Source of the DNA: Rachicladosporium sp. CCFEE 5018
Lineage: Eukaryota > Ascomycota > Dothideomycetes > Cladosporiales > Cladosporiaceae
Reading direction: 5' to 3'
Assembly (NCBI GenBank): GCA_002077045.2
Contig: KZ111148.1
Span: 776,791-840,790 of the forward strand
Length of the DNA stretch: 64,000 nt
In this document: positions 9,680 through 19,486 of the stretch, in pieces
Layout: each line of letters starts with the position of its first letter
Numbering within the stretch: position 1 is the first letter of the stretch
Program-made: the position numbers and the translations under genes
Notes under the pieces: generated by a model
Databases searched by the model: none
Told to the model about the DNA's origin: nothing
The model's input: the letters and a program-made list of their open reading frames with translations, nothing else

Positions 9680-10422
9680 ATGAGCGCATCGCCAACAGAT
9701 CCGATCCCGCCACTGCTACGCCTGCCAAGGGAACTTCACGACGAGATCTTCACGCACGTCTTCGCGCCATGTTACGCAGGAACCCTTGCTGGCTCCAACG
9801 ACTGGCGTTGTTCATACCTTCGCGCCTCGCAAAGACAGCTTACCAGCTACCGGATTCGACTCGCGCTACTAGTAATCTGCAGGGACCTCTATCTGAGTGC
9901 GCTCGCAGGATTGTACGAGTCGACTTGCTTTAGATTTGCTGTCATCGGCCAGACTGCCACAGCATCCGGAAACTCTACCGCACCTCCACCTATCATGAGT
10001 ATGATGAAGCGAATCGTGGTTCGCGTGTGGAACTGCCAGAACAATTCCACACTTTGCGGCCCTGGCCAGGATAAGAATGCTGAAGTTCTGGTGAATAATA
10101 TCAAGGCTGACTACCGTGGAACGCACGTCCACTTGGAGTTTCGCTGTCTTTTCTGTAACAAATCTAGGAGCAGCAGGGATCTTCTCGCTGCTTTCACCAG
10201 ACTCTCGTGCACTGGACGTCTCACTATGTCCTGGAAAGGCGCAGGCAAACGATACTTCCGCGTGAGGTTGCGCTGGCTGGATACAGAAGATAAATACGAA
10301 GGGTTGCGAATAAGCTTGCAAGCGTAAGTTCCCGCCTCTTCGAAAGCAAAATTATTGAACTGACGGATCACAGGGAGGAGGAGTTGCCGGAGTGGGCTGT
10401 GGAGGCGTTGGAGGGTTATTGA
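9680..10422 (+). CDS. F-box-like (2EXR-type) hypothetical protein, paralog 3
   Basis: Third member of the local family, 230 aa from join(9680..10323,10374..10422). It begins MSASPTDPIPP, then LLRLPRELHDEIFTHVF at residues about 12-28, and LLVICRDLYLSALAGLYESTCF, both aligned with the copies at 4.2 and 5.3 kb. A CxxC-type pair (RCLFCNKSR) appears in the middle. The 50-nt intron (GTAAGT...ATCACAG) gives a second exon of 49 nt ending EEELPEWAVEALEGY; without splicing the frame stops at once. It is on the opposite strand from the other two and about 3.7 kb away. Function unknown. Confidence 0.75.
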
Positions 10423-11258
10423 TCTTCCATCTCTAACCACAGAGCACGAACACCTAACTCAACGAAGAGAACAACATTTGCGTGCATGATCGGCGATAAG
10501 CTATGAGACTTAGCTCCTTGGAAACTGGAAGCATTCGATACCACGGGTGAAGCGCTAGGCGAGAACAGAGTCGGTCGGGCTACATGACTGCTATGGACGG
10601 TAAGAGCAATCGAGGTTCATCGCATAAGGCTACAAGGGGGGGGGGGGGGGGGGGTAAATGGATGGCCATACTGCCAGACTTCTACTTGTCAGGTGTACGG
10701 CCTCAAACAGGGGATCTATCACAAGTCTCAAGATCTCAGTGAAAGGGCGGAATGCTCACGTATGCTCCCGCCGCACCGCGACAGTGACTCGTCTGAAGAC
10801 GGACCTGCCGAGAGGTACACTACTTTGGTACGAGACAAAGGTCGCAGCAACACCGTTTCTCAGCGAAGTGGCGAAAGCGTTTGGAGACGCGAGGCGCAGT
10901 TGATAGCAGCATGTGCGGCCTGTGAAACATCTGTTGATGGTGTCTGCGCACCTGTTCCACGCAATTCCAGTAGACCTAGAAAGCCACAGAGCGATTGAGA
11001 CGTCACGTGAGAGGTGCTGTTTCATCGGTTCTTGGCACCGATGACGACGTTGGAGCCCACATCGACACCTGCCACCGTACCCACTTTCCCATAGGACACT
11101 ACGACGAGTTGAGCTCAGGCCACTCACTGCTGCCCAACGTGAGAGCTCCGAGTCCTTCTCACCAGGACGCTGTGTTTTCCCCCTGATCGTCGAGCCTTTT
11201 ACCGCCATACATAGTTTGTGGCCTCATTGTCTCTCTCACGCATTACCCCAACTCCGCG
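10423..11258. other. Intergenic region with G19 tract and TCACGTGA palindrome
   Basis: 836 bp with no supported gene. It holds a 19-G homopolymer at 10636-10654 and a palindromic TCACGTGA at 11003-11010, then the pyrimidine-rich promoter of the following gene. Confidence 0.5.
10636..10654 (+). repeat. Poly-G homopolymer (19 G)
   Basis: Nineteen consecutive G residues in an intergenic region, flanked by TACAA and TAAATGG. Such a tract can form a G-quadruplex and is length-unstable. Its exact length in the assembly may not be reliable. Confidence 0.9.
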
Positions 11259-12878
11259 ATGTCACGCTACGGTGGTGGACGACAGTCTGCGGACGACTTG
11301 GCATACGGCGACCCACCGCAGCGATGGGACAGAGACCGCTTCGATCGCTCGCGTGGAGGACCCCCTGGACCTCCACGTGCCCGCTTCGAGGAGGATTACC
11401 GCTATCAAGAGCGCGATACACCTGGCCGACGGGAGGTCAATGTCATGGATCATGTCGATACTCGAGGCCCCAATGGCAGGACCCACTTCGAAGAGCGTGA
11501 CCGCATTTACCAGGACACCTTCGGCGACCGTGGAGGACCTCGGAGGAGGACTGATCGAGAGCTCTTCGGCGACGTCGATCCCAGGGAACTTGCTAACATG
11601 TCACTTACTCCATATCAGCCACCACGACGCGGCTCTGTACATGAACGAGACATTGAGATTGATGTCACTCGCCGCTCAAGAGAGGAGGCACCACGACCAG
11701 GCCTGCTTCGTAGGCAGAGCAGCTTGAATACATTTGACCGTCGGCCGGCACCGAGATACCCACCTGAGGACGACTACCAAATTGCTCCCTACCGACCCAT
11801 ACCGCTACCTGTACGTCGGCCGTACGAGGACTTTGATCAGCCTCGCTATCGTGATCCCGAGCCGGAGAACTACCGCGAAGTCGAGATCAAGCGTGAGCGT
11901 TCTGTGCACCGCAGGAGCGGCAAGGCGAAAAGTCACAAGTCAAGAGCATCTACTAGAGCGTCCACGGTGACATCTCGCTCGTCAAGCTCCTCATCATCAA
12001 GCAGCGAAAGTCTCGAGAGCAGGGTCAGCAAAGCCACTACCAAGGTCAGGGCAGGCAAGAAAGGCAAGACCCGCATGCCGAAGCGACTCGTGCACCGCGA
12101 CGCACTTCACGACCTAGCATACCCCTATGATGAGGAAGAAGACTTCTACGTACTCCGTATCGCTCTGGAGAAAGAGCAGATTGACGAGGTTATCAAGATC
12201 TCCGAGATGTACAAGGCCGGCGACAAGAAGACTGTCTATCGCTACGATGAGCAAGTCAGAGACTCGGCAACTGTAGCCGAAGCCGAGGGCTACCGCGAAG
12301 AAGTTATTCGCAAAGAGTATATCAACCCGCCATCGGACTTCCTACCGCCACCATCAGTGCATTCGCACAAGTCTCGCAGCCGTGCCCGGTCGACCCGCGC
12401 TCCTAGTCCAAGCTCAGTGTCCACTGTCACGCGCCGCTTGTCGCCTGCTCGCACAAACCGCGATCGCGGACGTAGTGTGTCCGGCACTGTCTTCGAAGAA
12501 CGCAAGACTGTCGTTGAAGAGCGAGAAGGTACGCGCGCACCGACAGTCGTCCTCTCACCTCGCGATGATTTCTACGAAGAACGCCGCACCGTCATCGAAG
12601 AACGCGCGCCTCAATCCGGCGCACTGATCATCCAAGAACGCGTCCCTGACCGCAGCGGCCGCGCCATCGAGGCTGAGATTCGTGCGCTAGAAGCTGAACG
12701 CAGAGCTCTACGCCACGAGCGTGAGACGGAGGACTACAAGCTAGTCGAGTATCGTGAACCTGGCCCACCGAGGGAGGTGCTACGCATTGTGGACAGGGAG
12801 CAGAGTCCGGACAGAAAGGTTCTGAGGGTTGAGAAGGATCGGAAAGGTAGGATGGCTTTGGTTCGGTCTGCGCATTAG
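11259..12878 (+). CDS. DUF8035-like Arg/Ser-rich fungal protein
   Basis: A 539-aa, highly charged, largely disordered protein. Residues 1-200 are rich in Arg, Asp, Tyr and Pro. A Ser-rich RS-like stretch lies at about 230-250 and contains 9 consecutive Ser. A compact conserved block at about 272-320 (KTRMPKRLVHRDALHDL...EDFYVLRIALEKEQIDEVIKISE) I associate with the DUF8035 family of filamentous ascomycetes. The second half has repeated FEERKTVVEER / YEERRTVIEER units and a final Glu/Arg coiled-coil-like region. The RS-like composition suggests a nuclear or RNA-linked role, but that is only inference. No signal peptide or membrane span. Confidence 0.7.
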   Translation: MSRYGGGRQSADDLAYGDPPQRWDRDRFDRSRGGPPGPPRARFEEDYRYQERDTPGRREVNVMDHVDTRGPNGRTHFEERDRIYQDTFGDRGGPRRRTDRELFGDVDPRELANMSLTPYQPPRRGSVHERDIEIDVTRRSREEAPRPGLLRRQSSLNTFDRRPAPRYPPEDDYQIAPYRPIPLPVRRPYEDFDQPRYRDPEPENYREVEIKRERSVHRRSGKAKSHKSRASTRASTVTSRSSSSSSSSSESLESRVSKATTKVRAGKKGKTRMPKRLVHRDALHDLAYPYDEEEDFYVLRIALEKEQIDEVIKISEMYKAGDKKTVYRYDEQVRDSATVAEAEGYREEVIRKEYINPPSDFLPPPSVHSHKSRSRARSTRAPSPSSVSTVTRRLSPARTNRDRGRSVSGTVFEERKTVVEEREGTRAPTVVLSPRDDFYEERRTVIEERAPQSGALIIQERVPDRSGRAIEAEIRALEAERRALRHERETEDYKLVEYREPGPPREVLRIVDREQSPDRKVLRVEKDRKGRMALVRSAH

Positions 12879-14139
12879 GTTTCCTTTGGGACATGAAAAG
12901 AAGAGGGTGGGTAGTGTGATGCTACGTTCTGTTTCCCTTATTGTATTGAGTTTGCGATATGGTCGAAGCCGGACTGACACATCTTGTGCAGCAGAACGCG
13001 CGCGATCGAAGCAAGCGAGGAAGGTGGCATTGGCGATGGCGACGCTTACTTGATGTGAAAAGAGCGCTGGCTGTCAGCCCGTTGTCATCACGACTTTACG
13101 GCCTGTGGAGTGGCATCATTTGCAGCATGGAAGCGGTACACTTTGAGGAAACATGAGCGCTTGCTGGACACGCGGTACTGTTAGCGATTCTGCATGTCAT
13201 CGATAGCCTTACATAGGATACAACATTACCTACGACCTAACGCAGGCGCTTGTGAAAGCCGTTTTCAGGAGGAGTCACGAATGCCGTGCACGGAGTTCGA
13301 CCATGTATATATAGATGCCGGACAACCTCTCAGTTGATTTCTTTGGGAAGCTGTGTACACGCCCATGTCCCTCCAAAATACCGCCTCTATGCCTATTCAT
13401 TCCCGGGAACTTTTATAAGATCGCGGCATCAACTGGAAGGGTTCTTCCAGAGTTCTACGTCACGTGAGCACTCGGTAACTTCCAAGCTTGGCATCAATGG
13501 CCGGCACGGCGGCAGTACCAGCTAGCCGACCTTATCTTCACCACCGCCGCCTATCTGCATGAAACCTGGAGCTGCCGCAGCGGCTCCAATCTGGCTATAG
13601 TTGCCGCATCTAGGGTTTGGCTACGTCCCAATGGCTAGCATCGGTTGGTACCTAAACACACTGGCTTTTGTCGTCTTGGAGCACGGCGCGTGAGATACTT
13701 CACGGAGGCACTGGTAACACTGCTACGATCTAACGTCAACCGCTTCCAAGCTCTGAAGGAATTAACATAGCAATAGATCTGCGACTGGGCAGCTCAGTGT
13801 GACGTAAGGACCATTGTCAAATGCTTATCGCTCGATTGTCGCAGATCTGGCATGCATGCTTCGCATCCGAAGTTCGACCTGGCTGGCCCGTCTGGCTTCT
13901 GTACGTCTCGGAACCTTGCAGCGTGTCACTCACTCGGCGCCACTCTGAAGCTTAAGCTCGCGTGGCAGCGATAAGGGCTCATGGATCTGGGAGCTGCTTC
14001 TTTCGGTAGGACATCGATATGTAGGTCGTTGGCTGCTCCTCCACTTCAGTCTGCAGAAGCCAAGACTTATCTTCCGTCTTTCTTTGGTTTCCTACCGTCT
14101 TGTTACTTCGTGCCCTTCAGATCGAGACTTGTAGCGAAG
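12879..14139. other. Long intergenic region
   Basis: 1.26 kb without a supported gene. It contains a TATATATA at 13306-13313 with no gene close downstream and a TCACGTGA palindrome at 13460-13467. An in-frame ATG at 13981 could extend the following MFS protein by 53 residues, but the family N-terminus favours 14140. Confidence 0.45.
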
Positions 14140-16289
14140 ATGACAGACACCGATCGCGACTGGCCTCCGGGCACAATCCGACTCCAGACATTGCTGAAGA
14201 GCGACACGAAATCGACAGAGACCGAGATCATCCTCCAGCCACGACCCAGCGATGACCCCAACGATCCTCTCAACTGGCCGAAGTACCAGAAAGTCATCAA
14301 CTTCAGTCTGGCATGCTTCTACGCTATGATGGGTTTTGCGTTTGTGAACGCCACGAGTCCTACTTGGGGGCCATTGGCAGATGAGCTAGGTATGTCCAAA
14401 CTACGGGGACGGCAGGATGCGTTTCGTACTGTGCGGAAAAGTGGCCACGCAAGTTGGGCATCTCGACGGCACTGCAGGTTTGTCCGCAGACTGAGGCGCT
14501 TTTGACACATGCATACCCGGCTCTAATCGCCAACAAGAGCTTATGAGACTGCCTCGGACCATGGTCTTCCGCTAACATATTTCACAGGCTTCAGCAGCGT
14601 AACTTTGACCAACACCTATGCCATCGGATGTGCTACCCTGGCCCTTGGAGCACCCATGCTTATTCCTTTCGCTCTCAAATATGGCAGCAGACCTGTCTAT
14701 GTCTTCTCATCGATTGCACAGTTCGCAATCTCGATTTGGGCCGCCAAGACCCAAACTGCTGGAGACTGGTGGGGAGTGTATGTCCCCTCTTCGTATGCCA
14801 TGGCTATCTAGACGCTGACGAGACTGTAGCAACGCGGTTCAATGTTGGCTTGGCGCTCTCGCAGAAGTTCTGATCCAAATGACGATCGCGGACGTTTTCT
14901 TCGTCCATCAACGCGGGACCATGAACGCGATCTACATCTGGGTCGCTAACGTCGGTGGCAACGTCGCTGTCGTCGCCTCTGGCTTCATAACTCAAAATCA
15001 AGGGTGGCGCTGGGTCTGGTACGTAGCGGAAATCCACAGTATCGTCGTTGTCGTCGCCACTCGCACCCCCTTCTCGGCCAGAAGAAATTCCGAGGTTTCC
15101 CCGGTTGACCGGACATGGTTCTGCTAAACGTACAGCATCCCATGGCATAGCTGACAATCGCTTCGCAGGTGGTGGTGCGCCATCTTCTTCGGCATCCAAT
15201 TCTTGATGTTCGTCTTCGGCTTCGAAGAGACAAAGTTCATGCACTTCGAGACCCTCGAAGGCAGACAAGGCAGTGTGACATCCGCCACCGCACAGAATAC
15301 CATCTTCAATTCCGAGAAAGCAGAGAAGCCTGCCCCAGAGTCTCCAGCATCGGACTTCCCGCCGTCCGCTGAAGTCATGCACACCCACGAACCCGACGCT
15401 GAGACTCGTCGCAAGCTGAGCACGATCCAGATCAACCACTCGAAGCCAAGGAAGACCTACGTCCAGCGGTTAGGTCTATTGACGACCTCCGAAGGCCCAT
15501 GGGTCGACTTCCTCCGCCACTCCTGGCAACCCTTTATGATCTTGTTCTCAATCCCAGGCGTGGCGTACTGCTCCCTAGTGTACGGCATTCTCCTCGCCTG
15601 GTCGACCGTGATGACCACGGCCCTCTCAACCTACATGCTCGACGCACCCTATAACTTCAGCGCCTCGCAGATCGGCCTCATGAGTTTGGCGCCCTTCATC
15701 GGCTCTACCCTAGGTACACTCGTGGTCGGGCCGGTGAGTGACTTCGTCGCACTACGACTCGCGAAGCGTAACGGCGGGATCTATGAACCCGAGATGCGAT
15801 TCTGGGTCTTCTTACCTTTCGTTCCGTTCCAGCTGGCTGGCGCATGGTGGTTCGCGTATGCACTTGATGCGGGTGCACCGTGGTCACAAGTAGCTGTGGC
15901 GTTCGGCATTGCGAATTTTGGAAGTGGGCCGCTGTCGAGTTTGGCGTTGGTCTATCTGCTGGACGCTTACAATGGTAAGTCAATTCTGCTCACTGCCTGT
16001 TATTTGGTTGTCGACATCTTACTAACATTTCGCAGAAATCGTTGGCGACGCACTGACCGCGCTGACCGTTGTTCGCAACACATTCTCCACGATCTTCGTG
16101 TTCGCCATTCCAGCCTGGGCTGCTGCGGTCGGTCTCCCCAACGTCTTCAACACCATCGGCGCACTCGGGCTTGTCATCTTGTCCTTTGCTGGTGCGTTCA
16201 TCTGGAAGGGCAAATTCTGGCGCTACAAGTTCGCCAAGACGTACAAATACTACGCCGACCGTCAATTCGAGGCGAGGCCTATGTCATAG
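14140..16289 (+). CDS. MFS transporter (DHA1-like, fungal PNDPLNWP family)
   Basis: Plasma-membrane major facilitator, 562 aa from five exons: join(14140..14389,14588..14777,14830..15018,15169..15974,16036..16289). It carries the family hallmark DDPNDPLNWPKYQK before TM1, then NTYAIGCATLALGAPMLIPFALKYGSRPVY (TM2 and the A-motif region). Next come WLGALAEVLIQMTIADVFF and GWRWVWWWCAIFFGIQF, a central cytoplasmic loop of about 100 residues (FEETKF...), and TM7-12. Introns of 198, 52, 150 and 61 nt have canonical GT/AG, and each joins in phase with a family-conserved segment. The 198-nt first intron is long and might be two events. The 3' end faces the next MFS gene with only 30 bp between stops. 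Substrate cannot be assigned. Confidence 0.88.
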
Positions 16290-16319
16290 ATGCAATGAGT
16301 GTATATACATTGTATACTG

Positions 16320-17711
16320 CTACACCCACTTTACGACCCTGCCCACGCAGGCCACACCTCCAAATGCCAAGCATATCCCTGTGAATAGAATGATGGCCCC
16401 GTATTCCGTCCCGTATGCACCTTTCGAACCTCTCACTCCTCCGGCCAGGAGCAATTGCTCACTTATCGGTCCGCTGACCAGACTTCCAATACCCTTGCTC
16501 ACGCACATCAACGAGATGATCAGTCCAGTTTCGACGTGAACTCCGCTCTGCTTGATTGCCATGGCCACACCACTCCAATTCGCCGCATACCCACCACCTG
16601 TCAGACCCCAGATAATGACGAAGACGTACAGCATAGGCTGAGTTGTGGTAAGACCCCAAAAGATAAAGACACTGAGGACACTTCCCAGTGTAGCAACGAA
16701 TATCGCAGTGGTGACGTGGTATCGGTCAACCAGTGCGCCTTGTGAGAGGTAGCCGCCTACAGCTGCTAAGCTGAAGAGACATAGTGCTAGGGGACCTGCC
16801 GGGGCTGGTAGACCGATCTGCCGTACAAATGACGGAATCCAGAGTTGCGGAAGGAAGTAGGCGATCGACTGCATCACGTTGCCGAGAGAGAAGATCCAGA
16901 ATGGGGCCCGACCCAAGAACGAGAGATCGATCGGGCGAAGGGATGAAGAGCCTGATGGTACTATAGGTAGACGAGGACGCATGATGAGGACTGAAGGCGT
17001 GGCGAGCGCCACCTATGAGATGGTCAGTCGGTGCATCTTAGATGAGGCGGGCGCTGACACCTCGCGACGTACAATGATCACAGCCCACACTCTCAGCGTA
17101 GTCCGGAAGCCAAAACTATCCAGTAGCCATTGGCTCAAAAACGGTACGATGGCTCCCGCTACACCGGTGCCAGACCAGATGACTGCAAATGCGATACCCT
17201 TGCGCTTGATGAACCACTCATCGCAAATATACATGGCGGGAAAGTACACCGTCAATCCCCCTACACCATATAAAACGCCCTGAAGTCCCAACAGCGCCGC
17301 AGTACTCGATACGAAGCTTGCCCCAATCAAGGCAATGGCCATCACTGCGATGCCCGCGAAACTCGCCGGTCGCCTCCATTCCGGAAAGCGTTGGATTGCA
17401 ATCGCCACCAAGGGACTTGCTAAGAACATAATGCCTGAGGCGGTCGTCGCGACGGCGGCTATACCCGTCGGTGAAGTAGAAAAAGGCTCGTGCGTAAGGT
17501 AGAAGTCCTGGAAAACTCCGAATGCATAAGGAAAGCCCCAGACTAGCATCTCCAGCGTGAAGCAGCCGGCAAGAGCGAGCCAGGCCTGTTTGCCGCCATC
17601 TGCTCGTGGGAGAGAGTGGGAGTCGGGGTGGTCGAAAGACTCCAGAGCCATTGGCTCGAATTCTGTGGGAGATGGGCAGACGGGAGGGGCGGTGAGTGTA
17701 GGGGCAGCCAT
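16320..17711 (-). CDS. MFS monocarboxylate-transporter-like protein (MCT/SLC16 type)
   Basis: A 443-aa transporter of the fungal MCT-like (Mch) group. Complement(join(16320..17012,17073..17711)); the 60-nt intron has a GTACGT donor and CTCATAG acceptor and is phase 0. A cytosolic N-terminus of about 40 residues precedes TM1 (WLALAGCFTLEMLVWGFPYAFGVFQ), with the DGGKQAW entry typical of the family. Six helices precede the intron, then a loop and TM7-12 ending GRVVKWV. It is convergent with the DHA1-like transporter. Substrate unknown. Confidence 0.88.
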
Positions 17712-18381
17712 AGCTATGTGTGGGCAATAGGAAGGAAAGAGTGTGACAGAAACTTACATATTGTAATAGAAGGCAGCCTACTGTGACCTGCAGGTCATTT
17801 GCATCTTGACTTTGGGATTCCACGCCCTACCATGTCGTCCGAGTTGCTTCGCGGGAATTTATGCTGGATGCGGAGTTCGATGGAGCGGGGCTTCTAGATG
17901 CAATCCCGTAAGATGCTAATTGTAGCAAGGTTGCAAGCTGTCCAAGATCTCCAAGCATGTCTGAAGGATCGCGAGGGACGCTATGTGTATTTGTCCTCTA
18001 CACATGTAGTGATCACATTACAAGGAGTTCTGAGTACGAGTAAGGAAGACAGACGAGCTTGGTGGATAGTGCACCTGCCGGCTGTGCGCTTCGGTCAATC
18101 TTTGCTCCGCCTCCGAGGGATCCTGCTGAGGACGTCCATAGAGAATCCACGATAGGCATCCGTAATTGACTGTTGCATGCCGATCGGGATAGCTAGGCAG
18201 GACCACCGTCGGGATTCCACGACACTCGAGCACACCTACATCTTGCAACCCTAAGTGTCCTGCGATCGCCTGTGTCACTCGCCACATCGTGCCTCCCGCA
18301 TCTATCCACCTACGGTCCAAGTCGCCTGGCCAGGCCGTCGACGCATCTCACTCTGCCGCAACTTCTCTGAGACTCGCAACG
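17712..18381. promoter_or_regulatory. Divergent promoter region, MCT-like transporter and CUE1
   Basis: 670 bp between two divergent start codons. No gene was recognised inside it. Pyrimidine-rich stretches precede the CUE1 start. Confidence 0.4.
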
Positions 18382-18978
18382 ATGGCCAAAGACCAAGCCT
18401 CGATCAACATTCCCCAGCTCCTCGCCGTAGCGCTCGTCGGCTTCCTCGCCCTCCGCTGGTACCTCAACAAACCCACATCTCCCTCGGGTCCCGCCGGCGC
18501 AACATCTTCATCTTCGCGCAATGGCCGAGCAGTCGATCCTGCAAAGATTGAGCAAGTCAGCGCAATGTTCCCACAGATGGATCGAAGAACGATAGCCTGG
18601 GATCTGCATCGTAACGGCGGGAGTGTAGCCGCGACATCAGAACGGATACTCACAGGTCGAGGACTTGATAATCCACCGCCGAGCTATCAACCGCCGCTGC
18701 CTAGCCCGCCTCCAATTGCTGGAGCAGTGTCGGGAAGCATGAGTGCGGCGGCTAAGAGCCCTGGCAAGGCGGGAGAGGATTTGATCACGAGGTACGGGCT
18801 GCAGGGTCGGGTAGGAGGAAAGGGCAAGGAGGCTGTTAGGAGCGATGCGCAGGTCAGGGAAGGGTGGACGGGGGATAAGGCGGCACGAGCGGAGGGACTG
18901 AGGCGACGAAGGGAGGAAATGATATTGGCTGCGAGGCGGAAAATGGAAGAGAGAGATGCATTGAGTGGAGGCACGTGA
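18382..18978 (+). CDS. CUE1: CUE-domain ER protein (Cue1-like, ERAD ubiquitin-binding factor)
   Basis: A 198-aa single-exon protein. An N-terminal membrane anchor (IPQLLAVALVGFLALRWYL, about residues 10-28) is followed by a short Ser/Gly linker. The CUE domain at about 52-93 shows the MFP motif (VSAMFPQMDRRTIAWDLHRNGGSVAATSERIL) with the dileucine-type end. Then comes a Pro-rich linker and a C-terminal basic helix (REGWTGDKAARAEGLRRRREEMILAARRKMEE) corresponding to the Ubc7-binding region. In yeast Cue1 recruits Ubc7 to the ER for ERAD. The anchor, CUE and C-terminal helix together make the call good; the symbol follows family homology. Confidence 0.82.
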   Translation: MAKDQASINIPQLLAVALVGFLALRWYLNKPTSPSGPAGATSSSSRNGRAVDPAKIEQVSAMFPQMDRRTIAWDLHRNGGSVAATSERILTGRGLDNPPPSYQPPLPSPPPIAGAVSGSMSAAAKSPGKAGEDLITRYGLQGRVGGKGKEAVRSDAQVREGWTGDKAARAEGLRRRREEMILAARRKMEERDALSGGT

Positions 18979-19486
18979 GGTGGTGAAGACCATTCTAGGT
19001 AGAAGGATCTGTTCATTGTATATGAGATATTTCCCTGAAGCCCAGGCCCGCCGGACATAGCACGTGACCATCTCCGGACTTGTGAAGTGCGCTGTTGCGC
19101 AAGACTTTTCAGTCCTTTCAGAGGTAGACCGCGATGCTGTACGATGATTTGCGCTTGATGTAGGACGCAAGAGTCTCGTACGGTCGTTGTATGATCAATA
19201 TGAGTGTAGCCCTACGTTATGCAAGCCACAACCCTGCGGAAGCTCCCCCGCAGCCCCGCGTAGAGCCGCATATTGAACTTCATGTCGAGTGCAGCTCCCG
19301 ATCACATGTTAAATTGACTATTAATCCTCATTTTCCTCCTCATCACTACGAAAGAGACGTACGGTCGCATTTAATACGGTCAATTGCGCCGGTAAGCTAG
19401 CCGCCTAGAGCTCCGCCCTGATACTATACCACCACCCCCCCAATACCTCCCCCAATTTCCACTGCTTCACACCCCAATTCCCGATC
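18979..19486. other. Intergenic region upstream of NOT2
   Basis: 508 bp between CUE1 and NOT2. A CACGTGA core lies near 19061, and a C-rich pyrimidine tract (around 19430-19460) lies just upstream of the NOT2 start. Confidence 0.4.

Noticed and set aside
13306..13313. TATATATA as a promoter of an unannotated RNA gene
   Set aside because: No snRNA or tRNA sequence follows within the expected distance.
13981..14139. Extended N-terminus of the MFS transporter from an upstream ATG
   Set aside because: The added 53 residues do not resemble the family; the ATG at 14140 fits the usual N-terminus better.
14804..15439. 211-codon minus-strand frame
   Set aside because: Antisense shadow of the MFS transporter exons; it crosses the real introns and has no domain.
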